NCBI GenBank assembly: GCA_905221615.1
Contig: CAJNDT010005866.1
Location: 124,001 to 188,000 of the forward strand
Reading direction: 5' to 3'
From: Symbiodinium sp. CCMP2592
Lineage: Eukaryota > Sar > Dinophyceae > Suessiales > Symbiodiniaceae
Length of the DNA stretch: 64,000 nucleotides
Shown here: piece after piece, positions 21,690 through 34,100 of the stretch
Numbering within the stretch: the stretch's first letter is position 1
How the letters are laid out: each line of letters begins with the position of its first letter
Translations under genes and position numbers: made by a program
Notes under the pieces: model-generated
Database searches by the model: none
What the model was told of the DNA's origin: nothing
What the model saw: only the letters and a program-made list of their open reading frames with translations

Positions 21690-22330
21690 GAATGGACCAC
21701 AATACTAATCACAAAAACCAACACAATAGGAATAAGCATGCCAACAATGATAAAATCAGAAAAATAATATTCATACGAATATTAGTCATAGCGAATAATA
21801 GCTAAAATTGCTAACGACAACAGTAATAACAGCAAAGATACCAGTAATGATGGTAAGGATGATACCAAGCAGAGAAATGATAGTGGTCACAGGAAGTAAC
21901 CATACTAATAATTGCATTCGTGGTCATTACAGTCTGCAGTATGGCAGAATTTCTGCCAGCATCTACAGTGCAGCGATCCACGTAAGCACCTGGGCTGAAT
22001 GGAGGCAGGCTGCAAGCACTCAGCATACTGCACTGAGTTTTCAACCAGGCCTGGCGGCAAAGGTCATGTACCTGACTGACTACTCACTCCTTGTGATACT
22101 TTGACCAGGTCTGTCTTTCTATTACTAGTATCTTTCGCTAGTTGTTGTCACAGATATTGTGGCATTATCTTTGTTATTCCTTCTGTTGTCATGGTTGTTA
22201 TTGTAGTTTCATCATTATCATGATGATTATTGTTATTGCTCCTATTACTGTGTTTATTGTTGTTGTAACCCTTAGAGTATTGTTGCTGTTACTGCGTTAC
22301 TACTATTATCAGTAGTCGTATTGTGAGACC
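21690..22330. repeat. AT-rich low-complexity tract
   Basis: TAATAA, GATGATA and TTATTG words, with a short normal-complexity island at about 21920-22080. Resembles 11290-11871 in composition. Confidence 0.7.
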
Positions 22331-22572
22331 TAGTCTTCGCTCTCTTCGTGTTTTGATGATAATAACCGTTGCCATCACTATGCTCATGCATCTTGGAGGC
22401 ATATCGGCCACAGACGATTGATGCTTCCTGTCCATCGGCTGTGCGGAAGGAGGCATACTTCGTGCAGTGTTCCAGGGTCTTCCGTCTCTTCTTGCTGCCT
22501 TGCTTTGGCGTGACGACAAGATCGATAGAGGATCGTAGTAGTACTTAGGATCGGTTGGAGCTTATTTGCAAG

Positions 22573-22725
22573 AGAAGCTCCAAAGGCCCAAACTCTTTTC
22601 TGGCAACTTTAGGCGGGACGTGTTCGTAGTGAGCCCGTTGGACCAGGCTGGCCAGGCAGAGTACATTGCGCGGACCTATCTCACAGGCGAGGAGCAACAG
22701 ATGTTGTTTCAGTTGACGAAGCGAG
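22573..22725 (+). CDS. Exon of an unrecognised gene
   Basis: The frame includes KLFSGNFRRDVFVVSPLDQ and AEYIARTYLTGEEQQMLFQL, with strongly coding-like codons. It is bounded by TTGCAAG| upstream and GCGAG|GTAGTT downstream. The next gene starts 100 bp later and is not in a joining frame, so this is probably the last-but-one exon of a separate + strand gene whose other parts I could not find. Family unknown. Confidence 0.5.
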
Positions 22726-22827
22726 GTAGTTGCACAGGTCGCCGAAGTGTGACGGCACGCGGCTTTCTGTTTCTGAGGGGCCTGTCCGCCGTCGCAAGTC
22801 AGGTCGTCCGTTAGACCTGTTAGGGCT

Positions 22828-24957
22828 TTGAAGACAAGATTTCAGAGCGCCTTTAGCTGTCTTGTAGCGTCCCGATTTCAACAGATGGCTGCCATGGCAA
22901 CTTTCGCTTCCGAGCTGCAGGTCTGCACAAAGAACACCTTCCTGCACTGCGAGGATCGTGAAGGGGAAGACCGGGCAGATGGACTTCTGACCCGGTCTCT
23001 TTCATGCCCAGCCTTCATGACGGACGTGACGACAGCCCCCTGCCGCTCTACCTGCCCTTCGGTGGTGAAGTCACCGTTTGAGGAAGACGACAGGTACAGC
23101 TCAGTCAGCACTGCAAACCAGGAGGGCCTTTACTCCAGCCCATGCGGGTCCGATGTCGAGTGCCTCAGCGAGCTCAGCGGAAGCAGCAGGACGAACTCGC
23201 CGCTCAACATCGGCTCCCGAACCAACTCACCGTGCAATCTCGGCGTAGTCGGCATCGCCGTGCCGATGGTTCTTACCCCAACCGCGGTTCCAGGGATGCC
23301 GCAAGCAATCCAGATGGTTGAGGTGCCCATGCCGACGCCGCAGCAAGCCATCCAGCAACCTTGCGGAACCGTTCCGGCCGCTCAGCTTGATCTTTCAGGA
23401 CCAGCTGGCCAGGTCGCGATGCTGGTGCCGCAGCAAGCCATGCAGCAACCCTCTGGAACAGTCCCGGCCAGTCAGCTTGATCTTCCGGGACCAGTCGGCC
23501 AGGTGGCGATGTTGACGCCGCAGCAGGCCATCCAGCAACCGTCCGGACCCGTTCCGGCCACTCAGCTTGATCATCCAGGACCAGCTGGCCAGGTGGCGAT
23601 GCTGGTGCCGCAGCAAGCCATGCAGCAACCCTCTGGAACAGTCCCGGCCAGTCAGCTTGATCTTCCGGGACCAGTCGGCCAGGTGGCGATGTTGACGCCG
23701 CAGCATGCCATCCAGCAACCATCCGGAACCGTTCCGGCCACTCAGCTTGATCATCCAGGACCAGCTGGCCAGGTGGCGATGCTGGTGCCGCAGCAAGCCA
23801 TCCAGCAACCCTCTGGAACAGTCCCGGCCAGTCAGCTTGATCTTCCGGGACCAGTCGGCCAGGTGGCGATGTTGACGCCGCAGCAGGCCATCCAGCAACC
23901 GTCCGGACCCGTTCCGGCCACTCAGCTTGATCATCCAGGACCAGCTGGCCAGGTGGCGATGCTGGTGCCGCAGCAAGCCATGCAGCAACCCTCTGGAACA
24001 GTCCCGGCCAGTCAGCTTGATCTTCCGGGACCAGTCGGCCAGGTGGCGATGTTGACGCCGCAGCAGGCCATCCAGCAACCGGTGCCGCTGGCTTGTTCCG
24101 GGTCCCATGCAGCCGTGCAGGTGTCGGCTGCGGCGCCTGCAAATGAAAGGCGGGCCCCCACTTCGAAGACCTCGGACCAACAGAAGCGGATCAACAGGGA
24201 GCTTGTGGTGGCCGGCAAGAGAAGCAGCCTCGAGGTCCTGAAGGTGGTGCAGCGGAACATTGGCCAAATGAACGGAGTGAACTTGGCTACAGCATTCCAT
24301 CGCATCTCGCGGGGAGGAGTTGATCTTCAACGAGTCTCCGGCTCCGGAATCTTCAACAGACTTCTGGAAGTGGCCGAATGCTGCGCTGAGCAGGAGCTGG
24401 CAAGCCGGGACGAAAAGGCCCTGCCTGCGAACTGTTGCACCATCATCGCCTGGTCCTGTGCGCAGCTAAGGGTCTTCCGGCCCTCGCTCTTTGCCAAGCT
24501 GGCGGGCGTCGCGACCCCGCACCTCCGCAGCTGTCAGCCCTATGAGGTCACGAACATGCTTTGGGCCTTTGCAGAGTTCTACAAGTACGACCAGGACTCT
24601 GCTTCCGGTGTGGCCCCAGAGCTCCGGGTTCTCTTGGATGCGGTGGCAGATGTCTTCAGCACACGAAGCCCTGGGGACTTCAAGGTGCAAGTCCTCACCT
24701 CGGCCCTCATGTCCGTGAGCGCTCTCCCCTGGGACCAGAGCTTCTCCAGCACTTGGCTCCTGAACAGCACCTTCCAGGAGCTCTCCTCTCGCTGGGAGGA
24801 GCTGGAACTCGAGGGCCAGGCACAAGTCGCCGTGGCACTCGAGCGATTGCGGGTGAAGTGCGCTCCCTTCTTCAACAGTCTCCTAAGCAGCGCCGGCCAG
24901 ACGTTTCCGGCCGTGAAGATCTCGCTGGAAGCTCATTTGCTGAGCCGGGTCCGTTGA
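22828..24957 (+). CDS. FASTK/OPR-like helical-repeat protein with PQ-rich tandem repeats
   Basis: 709 codons, no intron. A second in-frame ATG at 22885 (MAAMATFASELQ) could be the true start; the first 19 residues (FQSAFSCLVASRF) could form part of an organelle-targeting peptide. Residues to about 155 are Ser/Asn-rich and low-complexity. About 155-425 are a 30-residue repeat of the form QQAIQQPSGTVPASQLDLPG followed by VGQVAMLTP. About 440-700 are alpha-helical, with RSSLEVLKVVQRNIGQMNGV, NLATAFHRIS, CCTIIAWSCAQLRVF and YEVTNMLWAFAEF. This pattern is typical of FAST-kinase-like/octotricopeptide RNA-binding repeat proteins, abundant in apicomplexan and dinoflagellate organelles. No RAP domain is visible at the C-terminus. 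A role in mitochondrial or plastid RNA metabolism is inferred from the family only. Confidence 0.85.
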   Translation: MKTRFQSAFSCLVASRFQQMAAMATFASELQVCTKNTFLHCEDREGEDRADGLLTRSLSCPAFMTDVTTAPCRSTCPSVVKSPFEEDDRYSSVSTANQEGLYSSPCGSDVECLSELSGSSRTNSPLNIGSRTNSPCNLGVVGIAVPMVLTPTAVPGMPQAIQMVEVPMPTPQQAIQQPCGTVPAAQLDLSGPAGQVAMLVPQQAMQQPSGTVPASQLDLPGPVGQVAMLTPQQAIQQPSGPVPATQLDHPGPAGQVAMLVPQQAMQQPSGTVPASQLDLPGPVGQVAMLTPQHAIQQPSGTVPATQLDHPGPAGQVAMLVPQQAIQQPSGTVPASQLDLPGPVGQVAMLTPQQAIQQPSGPVPATQLDHPGPAGQVAMLVPQQAMQQPSGTVPASQLDLPGPVGQVAMLTPQQAIQQPVPLACSGSHAAVQVSAAAPANERRAPTSKTSDQQKRINRELVVAGKRSSLEVLKVVQRNIGQMNGVNLATAFHRISRGGVDLQRVSGSGIFNRLLEVAECCAEQELASRDEKALPANCCTIIAWSCAQLRVFRPSLFAKLAGVATPHLRSCQPYEVTNMLWAFAEFYKYDQDSASGVAPELRVLLDAVADVFSTRSPGDFKVQVLTSALMSVSALPWDQSFSSTWLLNSTFQELSSRWEELELEGQAQVAVALERLRVKCAPFFNSLLSSAGQTFPAVKISLEAHLLSRVR
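23371..24090 (+). repeat. 180-bp coding tandem repeat, four copies
   Basis: The sequence recurs every 180 bp with only a few substitutions (for example CAGCAGGCC/CAGCATGCC). Each 180-bp unit is two diverged 30-residue halves. Near-identity of units indicates recent expansion or homogenisation. Reverse-strand frames through it are shadows. Confidence 0.95.
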
Positions 24958-25914
24958 TAGTGCCAAGCACTGAGATGAGAAGAGTAAGGGGCCACTTGCC
25001 GAGTCTGGCCTTTGCAGCCATGAGCCGTTTCAAATGATTCTCGGCTGAATGCCCCAACCACAGAGTTTTTGCCACTTTTTGCTGGCGCCCTTTCCCCCAT
25101 TCCTGAGCTCGTGCACCAACTGCGCGTTCTAATAAATGAGCATGATGCATTATATATTTAGTTGGATCTTGTCTTGGCGACTGCGTTGCACCCTGAACGT
25201 CCATGAAAGCTTAAGTGAGGCTGTAGTGGTCTTGCAAACCGTCGTCATTCAACGATCCGCCTGCCGACCATGTTGGCCTAATCCTGCACGTCCTACCTTT
25301 TCTTCCGCTTGTTGCCATCGGGGCCTCAAGCAGACCTTCATACCACGCAGCACGACCTGGAGGCGAGATGCTCTGGGCACCTGTCTTTGCAAAGGGTGCT
25401 TGTGTAAAGAGAACTTGTACCTCATGCCCAGGCGTCACTGTTTGAAGCAGGGCATGCTGCGAGGCAATACCACGCACAGATTCCCCACGCTTGAGCAGAC
25501 CTCATTCGCAGTCGAAGCAGTAATAATAATAATAATACCAGTAATAATAATTGTCACAAGTGGTGTTCTTCGGCTCTCGCTCTCTGCTGGGGATTAGTAT
25601 TCTATCCGTCATGAGATGACCAGAAACCAGACAAGACAGAGGTTGCAGCAAAAAGTGTGCCAAGGGCCTGAGACCTGTTCGCCTGCCTGAACCAGCTGGC
25701 CGAAGCTCTTTCGCTTTGCAGGTGGTGGGCATCCGGGCAGCGGAGAAGCCAAGGGAGATGGCCTACCATGGCGCAGAGTCACTATGGGTATTGCCGGTCT
25801 GTACAGCCTTTCGCATGGTGACTTCTAGTATCACTGCGCGAACACCATGGAAAAGAAATCGCTGCACTCAAGGTGGTAAACTGGAGAACGAGCCTTTGAT
25901 CGCTTGTGTGCAGA
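24958..25914. other. 3' flank and unassigned DNA; one exon-like block
   Basis: A block at about 25723-25780 after TTTGCAG| reads VVGIRAAEKPREMAYHGAES and may be an exon. (TAA)n occurs at 25521-25545. Nothing else is recognised. Confidence 0.4.
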
Positions 25915-26122
25915 GTTTCTCCTCCTCCTCCTCCTCCTGCTCCTCCTCCTCCTCCTCCCGCGCACCCTCATCCCCATCCTCATTGTCCTCCTCCCCCTCC
26001 TTCTCCTCATCATCATCATCATCATCATCACCATCATCATCATCACCGTCCTCCTCCTCCTCCTCATCGTCATCATGATATTCACCATCATCATCACCAT
26101 CATCATCATGATCATCATCTTC

Positions 26123-26156
<34 letters not shown>

Positions 26157-26350
26157 TCAGCATCATCATCATCATCCTCACATTCATCACTGTCATCGTC
26201 ACCGTTATTACCATCACCATCATCATCACAATTTCCACCATCATCATCATCATCACCACCGTCATCATGACCATCATCATCATTATCCTCACCATCATCA
26301 TCTCCATCTTCATCACCTCCAGCACCATCACCGCCGCCATCACCCACAGC
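25915..26350. repeat. (TCC)n / (ATC)n trinucleotide tract
   Basis: CTC/TCC units to about 26000, then ATC units with CAC and GTC variants. It is open in several frames on both strands (poly-Ser, poly-His, poly-Ile, poly-Met, poly-Asp), so the long ORFs here are not evidence of genes. Thinner ATC/GCC-rich sequence continues to about 26990. Confidence 0.95.
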
Positions 26351-26990
26351 ATTTTTAGTGCCATCGTCATCATGTTCATGTTCATAATGATTTTCATGTT
26401 GCATCATCGTCATCGGCCTCATGGGCATCATTGCCAACCAAGACAATCAGCAGCCACACTATCACCATCGATACCGTCCTCATCTCCACCACCAGCCTGG
26501 TTGATGTTATTGAGCCTGCCATGGTCTCCATCGATTTCTCCATGAACAGATGCACCATGGAGCATATGTATCATTAGTATCAGCATCTTCTTAGTCATCT
26601 AATCAGGCTCGCCATAGCGATGGCCGTCGCAACAGCCACCTTCACAATCGTCATCGACCAGTTTATCGTTATCATCGCCAGCATAAGCGTCCGTTGACCA
26701 TGGGCACCAGAGACCCATATCTTGCTCATTATTGCCACCGCCTTCGTCATTAACCTTTTTTTGGTCGTCATCACCACCACTGCCACCATCATTGCCATGT
26801 CTTCGTCAAATAAACGTATCATTGTCATCACCCTCCTCCCCCTCCTGCTCATCCTCCTCGTCCTCGGCCTCCACCTCCTTCTCTTGCACCGTCACCATCA
26901 CTGCAGCCATTGCCATCACGACCGTTCTAGCTGAACTCCGTCATCGTCATCATTGGTGTCATCAGCATTATCGACACCATCCTGTGTTTG

Positions 26991-27207
26991 CCACGAGATG
27001 ATGGGATGTGTGGAAGTCTTCGTATTCATCCTCACCTGTACACGAGTAGATCAGAGGATCCATGCAGCACATGCCCCTCAAAACGAAGCGTTGCCAGATG
27101 TACGACTCGGCGCCCTCTAAACTGAGCAAGACGTTTGTCCCGTTGTTGATTCCGGGGTGTCCGATCCTTCAAGGACCTGCAGCAGATGATTGGAAGACGC
27201 AGCTCGA
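26991..27207. other. Unassigned normal-complexity island
   Basis: Open on both strands. A + strand frame reads SKLSKTFVPLLIPGCPIL. No partner copy or domain, so not called. Confidence 0.25.
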
Positions 27208-27760
27208 GTTTATATATATATATATATAGGTATACATATATATATATATACATACACATACACACATACATGTATTCACACATGCTCTCTCTCTGTCCCT
27301 CCCTCCCTCCCTCCCTCCCTCCCCATATACATATTATGCATACATATATATACACACACATTTATAGTTATATATATATATATATGTATACAAAATCTAA
27401 ATAGAAAGATGCGCGATATTTATGCAGCAACCAACGAATCAACATAAACACAACTACAGCTATACATAGAAGTTTGCATAGAGATATACCTGCAAACAGG
27501 AATGTCATTTGGATGTAAACAAATATGTACGCAAGTGTAAATTGAAATATGTATGTGTATATAATTATACATATGCAAATACAAATGTAAACCTAAATGC
27601 AAATTTAAGTACGCATGTAAGGATAATGTGAACGGAGTTTCCTTCTGTGTATGAATGTATGCCTGTATGTACGTCTGTATGTCTGCAAGTCTGTAAGTCT
27701 CCATGTCTGTCTGCCTGTCTGTATGTATGTATGTCTGTATGGCTACATTCAAGCCTGCTG
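27208..27760. repeat. TATA/CATA, (CCCT)n and TATGTCTG microsatellites
   Basis: AT tract 27208-27270, CT/CCCT tract 27285-27325, TATA 27340-27390, then degenerate ATAC/AAAT words, and TGTC/TGTA repeats 27650-27745. Confidence 0.85.
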
Positions 27761-28097
27761 CCACACAGGTTTTCGGCTGGAAGTGTGTAGCAGTGCAGAA
27801 GCCAAGATGAGAGGGTTTGCAACTTCTTGCCTAACGGTTAACACTTAGGCACCGTGCCTCCGACCTGCCATCCGTGAACATCGGGTTCCATCTGCTTCAC
27901 CGACGGCACAGACTAGATAGCCAAGTCTATGCAAGGGAGTCCGAACCTCTTGCAGCCACCCAAGGCGGCCTTACCGCACCCACATCGATCGTCCAGGTCG
28001 CTCTTCGAGACGAGGTTGAGGCCCAGAGTCTAAAGTGTACGAAGCAAAGTTCCTGGTTTCAAGACAGGGAGCAAAGGAGCCATTGGCAAGCCGAGCC

Positions 28098-28146
28098 ATG
28101 GCTTCGGCGTCCAAGCCTGCGACAAACATCGAGGAGATATTGGAGA
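28098..28146 (+). CDS. Locus A exon 1 (probable start exon)
   Basis: [17 protein letters not shown]. The partner at 51052 reads MAQKKPPSNIEAQMKDER, sharing the ATG context, KP and NIE. The 3' boundary is uncertain; GAGA|GCCCCG (GC donor) would join exon 30267 in phase. Confidence 0.5.
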
Positions 28147-31100
28147 GCCCCGGCCCCGAACTCAAACCTAAACCCAAGAATGCTGAACATCTCAGGGGAG
28201 GAAGCCGTCAATGTCCTGAACTTTGAAATGTAAGCCGTAGCGTGAAAAGGCTCCAGCCGAAGAGTGCAATGCATCTTGAAGCTTGCTCTGTCTCGTCCTA
28301 AACCCCTGAATGCCCAAACGTTCAGGTCTTCAGGTCGTTTTTCTCTGACTCATTGCGTTTGAGTGAGAAAACACGCAGAACCCGAGGATCGCTACAAGAG
28401 GTTTGAAGGCTTCTAGGCCTCGGAGTCGGAGGAAGGGTGCCATGATTTTCCAATATCAAAGAGAACTAAAGCCACTGAAACCGCAAGACGCAGCAGCGTA
28501 GAAACCCGAAGCCAAAACAGCTAGCCGCTGCGCTTTGGAGGCCCTAAACCCTGAACCTTTAGGCCGAAAGCCTAAACCCTCAACCTTCAACCCTGAACCC
28601 ATTTGCATTGGCACTCGAGGCTCCGACCGAGGCCCAGGGAGCGTCTCGTCAGAACGGTGAGGGAGGGTAAAGCCTCCTGGTATACGGGGACTGCCCTGTC
28701 CTGCCCTGCCCTACCCAAAACTGAGGCGACTGTACGAGCAAAACGTTGGTTTACGCTTCGAGCAGCCCTTACAGGGCGCGAGCGGCAGGCTGTTTGTTCG
28801 AAACCTTTGCTTTTCGTCGAGCGACCCGACACCAATCCATCTCTGTGCAATGTGGTCGTTTATGTATCGAACTGCGAAAAGAAGCAGAGAGCAAGAAAGC
28901 CCCCCTTGAGGGGGGTTTGGGGGTGAACCCTAAACCCTAATTGAGAACAGCTGCGGTGGGGCACGCAAGCGCGCGATAAGTGGGCGCACACCCAGTTCTA
29001 AAGAAGCGCACGCACCGCGTGCATACTGTCTACACACCTGCAACCCCAAACCCTAAACGCTCAACCCTAAAGCCTCAACCCCAAACCCTCAACCCTAAGC
29101 CCCCATCCCTAAACTGCCGAGAGCGCGGCTGACTGCGTGGGTGTTCGAGGCTTCGACCGAGGCCCCGGCCCGAGCGTCTCGACCACACGGGGGACGGAAA
29201 TGACTCGGCTACGCCTCACACAACACGGACGTCAGTCCGTTATAACGAGGACCCCAATACTTGCCCTGCCCAGCCCTGCTGCCTTGCCCTGCCCTGCCTT
29301 GTTCACACTTCGAGCAGCCCTACAGGGCGTGAGGGCCAACAGGCCGCGAGGACCCACAACCCGGCAACAATCCATGTCAGCTCTGCTTTCTTGACAAACA
29401 GAGTCGTTTCTGTGTCGAGCTGCGAAAAGAAGCATTGAGCAAGAAAGCTGCCCTTCAGGGGGGTTTAGGGGTGGAACCTAAACCTTACTTGAGAATGCTT
29501 AGGGTGGTTGGGCGGGACTAGATGCTGACGCAAGCGCGCGATATGTGTGCGCGCCCCTATCCCTAAAGGAAAAGGCGCACCCGCCGCGCGCATACTGTTA
29601 CACACCTTAAACCCTAGAGCCGCAACCCTAAACTTCGGCCCTAAACCCTCAACCCTGAACCCTAAAGCTTAGAGCCGACAGTCGAAAGTCTCGAGCCGCA
29701 GGAGTTCCTTTGGAACATCCATACGGCGCTTGCCGCAGCCGAAGGTGGCTCATGGTTGGCACCCGACAGTTTTGGCTTAAGGTCTTTAGGGTGGCATTTT
29801 CGTTGAGAAATTGTTTCACAGCTCTGCCACATCCGAGCCACTAGACCATAAAGCCTCAGCGCGAGCGACTAAACAGTCTACACCCGTTCCACTATAACAA
29901 AATTCCCTTAAGGCTTGGGAAGAACCACTTTAAAGTAAATAAGCTTTGGAACCGTTATCAGACGCGAGAAGTCGCCTAACGAGGCCTTCTCGAACGATGG
30001 GGGAAGGCCTGGGTCTCACTGCCAAAGCCAAGGCCCCCACGTGTGAGAGTTTCTGAAACTTGGGGTCCCCCATGTTCTGATATCGAGACCCTAAACCCAA
30101 AACCCTGAAGGGTCCCTATTGCTTGGTGTTCTAAATTATTTCCCCTACCTTCAAAACGTGAACTTTGACAAGCCTGCATGTATCCCCTAGTTGAGGGTCC
30201 CGAGGTGAAAAAAGTCCCACAGAGCCCGATGACAAAAGAGACACACGATTTTGGATCCAATGCCAGGTCCGATTGAGTTGGCGAACTTAAAGGATCATTA
30301 CCTCAAGCACCACGGCCACAAGCGGCTTGGCCGATAAAATCGAGCTCGGAGTTTCGCTGTTTGCCCTCTACGCTGAATGCAAATTCGGGGTAAACGTCGC
30401 CGTGGTCTGCCGACCAGTGTCGTATCTCCGACGGCCTGAAAAGAGAGAAGCGAGAGTGGTCATTTAAGAGTCACGGCAGTCTTAAACTTGGGTTTATCTC
30501 GCTGATGCTGTTGGTGTTCACTGTGTTGTTGAGTGACTTGATGCAGAGCAGTTTTATCCTCCAAGGCATTGGCTGGAACCGTTCTTCTTCCAGCAGTGTT
30601 GTTTTCCTACAGCTGCCCAACACAAACTCTTATTATACAGTAGAGTCAGTAGAGTGTGTCTAAACTATGTTAGGCTTACCATTGATCATTGTCAGCTGGC
30701 AAAAACGTTGTAGACGCCCAGTAGCATTCACATCGTCGCCCTGATCATTACCATCGTCACCATCATCATCAGCATCATCATCATCATCAACGTCATCATG
30801 ATCATCACCATCGGTATCGTCGTTATCATTATCACCCTTATCGTCATCGTCAGCGTTGTCATCATCACCATTGTCATCATCATCACCATGATCGCCAGCA
30901 TCATCATCATCATCATCAGCAGCAGCATGGCCATCACCATCACCCTCACCATCATCTGCATCAAGATAAGCATAAACATCTCCTGTGTAACATACACATG
31001 TAAGCCGAGGGTTCAAGCCGAACCTCATATCCACGAGCCCTAAAACTTGAGTGCTGAAACCTAAAAATAAAGGCTCTAAACCCGAAGCCACTGAACCCCC

Positions 31101-34100
31101 CCAATCCCTACATAAAACCCAAGGTGCAACATTGAGCGGTTCCTTGTGGTCGGTGAGGGAGGCCTTGGCGCCACTCTCAGGAGGCCACTTGACGTCCGTG
31201 GGAGCTGTTCTCGGGTGTAAGGAGGCTTCTCGGGCTTTGGTGTTCAGGACCTGGTTTTTTCGGGTGTCTATGGCTTCTGGCATTGTGCGAATGTGTTGGC
31301 TCAAGTGCCAACTAGTTGAAGCCCTGAAGGCACCGAACAAACCAGTGTGTGAGCAGTCCTCAGCCGAGACCCGGTATTTGCGGATTGGGGTCTAGGGTAT
31401 CCTATCGAGCGATGAGAGTTTAGGAAGCAGGCGTCACGGGTTAGACCCAAGAAGCTGAAAAGGATCCCTCACATTGTCAAAATCTCCGTGGAGTCCGGCA
31501 CCCCGGTCGTGCAAGCCACGCAGCCAGCAGGCGAGAGGAGATACGGGTTCAGTCGGAGCAAGTGTTGAGATCTCCTGCATGTGCCTGTACACCGTGTGCA
31601 CGTGAGTATCCATCTTTTATATACCTCATATATATATATATATATACGTATACACATATATACACACACATAATACATAGACGGACAAAACAAACACGAG
31701 ATCAATAGGTGTATATATGTATATATGTATGTATATATATATATATATGTATATACGCGTTATGTCGCGCCCTGCTTGATGTGCCCCACCCAAGACTATG
31801 CATAAGAGTTTCACTTGGGATTCATAGTAGCAGAAGGCAGCCCTTCACAGCCAGCGGAGCGGATTCGCGTCCCCAGGTTCTTTTGGCTCTCGGCCCTTAG
31901 CGAAAGGATCCACTTCCTGATGCCGTCTTGACTATTGCGAAAGGGACTGCAGAAGGAGGGAAGCGAAAGGGACACACACACACACAAACATCAACACGTA
32001 AATCAACAAAAAATTACATAGAGACATGTAAGTATTACATAAATAGAAGCACGTACACAGATACATGAGTACATAAAGACATAAATGCAGACGTATGTCA
32101 ACGTATACACACATAAATAGATAAACACATAACTGCAGAACTTGATTAATCACACCATACACGCATAAATTCACAAACACGTTACATAAACACAAGTACC
32201 AAATGCAAACAAGTCTGGAGCCACGGTTCAGGGTTGAGGCATCTTATACACATACATACATACAGACACACATACATGCAAGCTTTTGTATATGTATATG
32301 CCTATGTCTTATGTATATGTCTATGTATATGAATTTACTGGTTATTTGCCCAGTACCATTTATTTATTTGTTTGTTTATATGTATGTGTCTGTATCTATA
32401 CACACCCACTATGTATATGTAGACAAACAGATACATGAGCATTTAAACAAATCTACAAATAGATATGATATGTACATATATATATATATACACATGTATA
32501 TATATGTATATCTATATATGTATATATATATATATATACGCATGTATAATCAAGGAAAAATAGAAACATGTACGAAATATATGTATGTATATACACATAT
32601 ATGTATATATATACATGCATCTGTACATACATGTTATATGGTCTCAGACCTCCGGGATATGCCGGTTCGGGGCTCGTAGAGGGGGTTGCCACTGACAGTA
32701 CCCGAAGTCCTAAACTCTCACATCCTTCAATTGCGAGAGTTAGCCCCTCCCTCGCAGACATCGATCGAGCGCGGCTCATCGAAGAGGACATATGCAGAAA
32801 CCGGGAGGGGAGATTCGGGTTGTTTCACGGGGGGTTTGGGGGCTTGATGGGTTTTGGCAGGTGCATATGGGTTGAAGGTTTGGTGGGCTGTAGTTTGTTG
32901 CTTCTGTGAAGTTCTTTCATGGCTGAGGAGTGGCTTAGCGAAGTTTAGCCTCTTCAGTTGTAATTACATGGCTTTGAGCGGTCGAGTGTCCGGGGTTTGG
33001 CATTTGCACAGAGTCTTGGCTCTGCGGTTATGCTCTAAAGCTCGGCGGAGGTGGTAAGGTGTGGATGTCAGGGTTCATTTCCGCTTTCAGGTCTGTGCTT
33101 GGTGGTAAGGAACGCCAAGCCTTCGCTCCAAGAAGTTGTCAAACATTCGGCAAGCCGTGAACCCTGCATATTTGCAGGGATGCAAGATTTACAAAGCTCT
33201 CTGGGTTCGTCGCTTCCAGCTTCCTGCAGTTGTTTGACACTCAGCTTCAATCCGCACATCCCAGAGCCCAATGCCACAAGGACAAGAAGTATCGGCGTGA
33301 GATTGCCACGCGAAACGCTGCGAAGGCCAGCTGAGACAAGCAGAAGTGCTTCCAATTCCCCCCCCCCCCCCCCCCCCCCCCCCAAAAGCCAAGCCCCGGG
33401 TCCTACCCCATACACCCCAAACTTAGCCCAAAATCCTAAATCCTCATTCCCAAACCTTCAACCCAAAGCCCTCAACCCAAAACCCCGAACCCCAAGCCCC
33501 AAACCCTAAAGCAAAAACCAGGCCGCTGCCGCCGGGACCTCCAAGGCAAAGGCCACTGCCTCAGTTCGGTTCTCTGCTTAAACGTTGGGTATAGGCCTCG
33601 TTTTGCTAAACTGCCTCAGGCGAAGGCTAGATTCTATAAGGGTTATTGTAAGGATAAGCATAGGGGTCATTATAAGGGGCATTATATCCCGAGTCGTTGA
33701 CTTGAGTAGTGCAGGATTCTATGTGTCTCTGTAGAGGTAGGGCTTCGACCCGGTCCCTCCTCCTCCCGGTCTGAGCTGCGCTGCATTGAAATGTACGCGC
33801 TGGTAGCTGAAGTAGCATAAAATCTGCGATGGCCGGTGTTAGAATTAGCTTACCACTAAGCTGTGGCAGCCGACGTCGGGCCAGAGCATAAAGAAACAAC
33901 AGATTCACCGCAGACTCGCAAAGGGGTACCTCGATAGGCAGACAGGACAGGCACGGCTCTCTGCCGACAGAGATCTCGGTGAACTGAAAAGAGACGGAGT
34001 TCAAGTAGCTTGCTAGGCGCAAGCAGCACATACCAAACATCTGCATGTAAATGCTTCGTCGGGCCTTCTTCCGATTTGGGGGAGCTTCTTGCATGAGCTG

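Noticed and set aside
23273-24330. 289- and 311-codon - strand frames
   Set aside because: Shadows of the 180-bp coding repeat; period divisible by three keeps all frames open.
25831-26545. Asp-rich, Ile-rich, Met-rich and His-rich frames over 150 codons
   Set aside because: Trinucleotide repeat open in most frames on both strands.
31272-31296. TTGGCTCAAG, the 3' end of the dinoflagellate spliced leader
   Set aside because: Only ten bases match; the rest of the leader is absent and it is not at a gene start.
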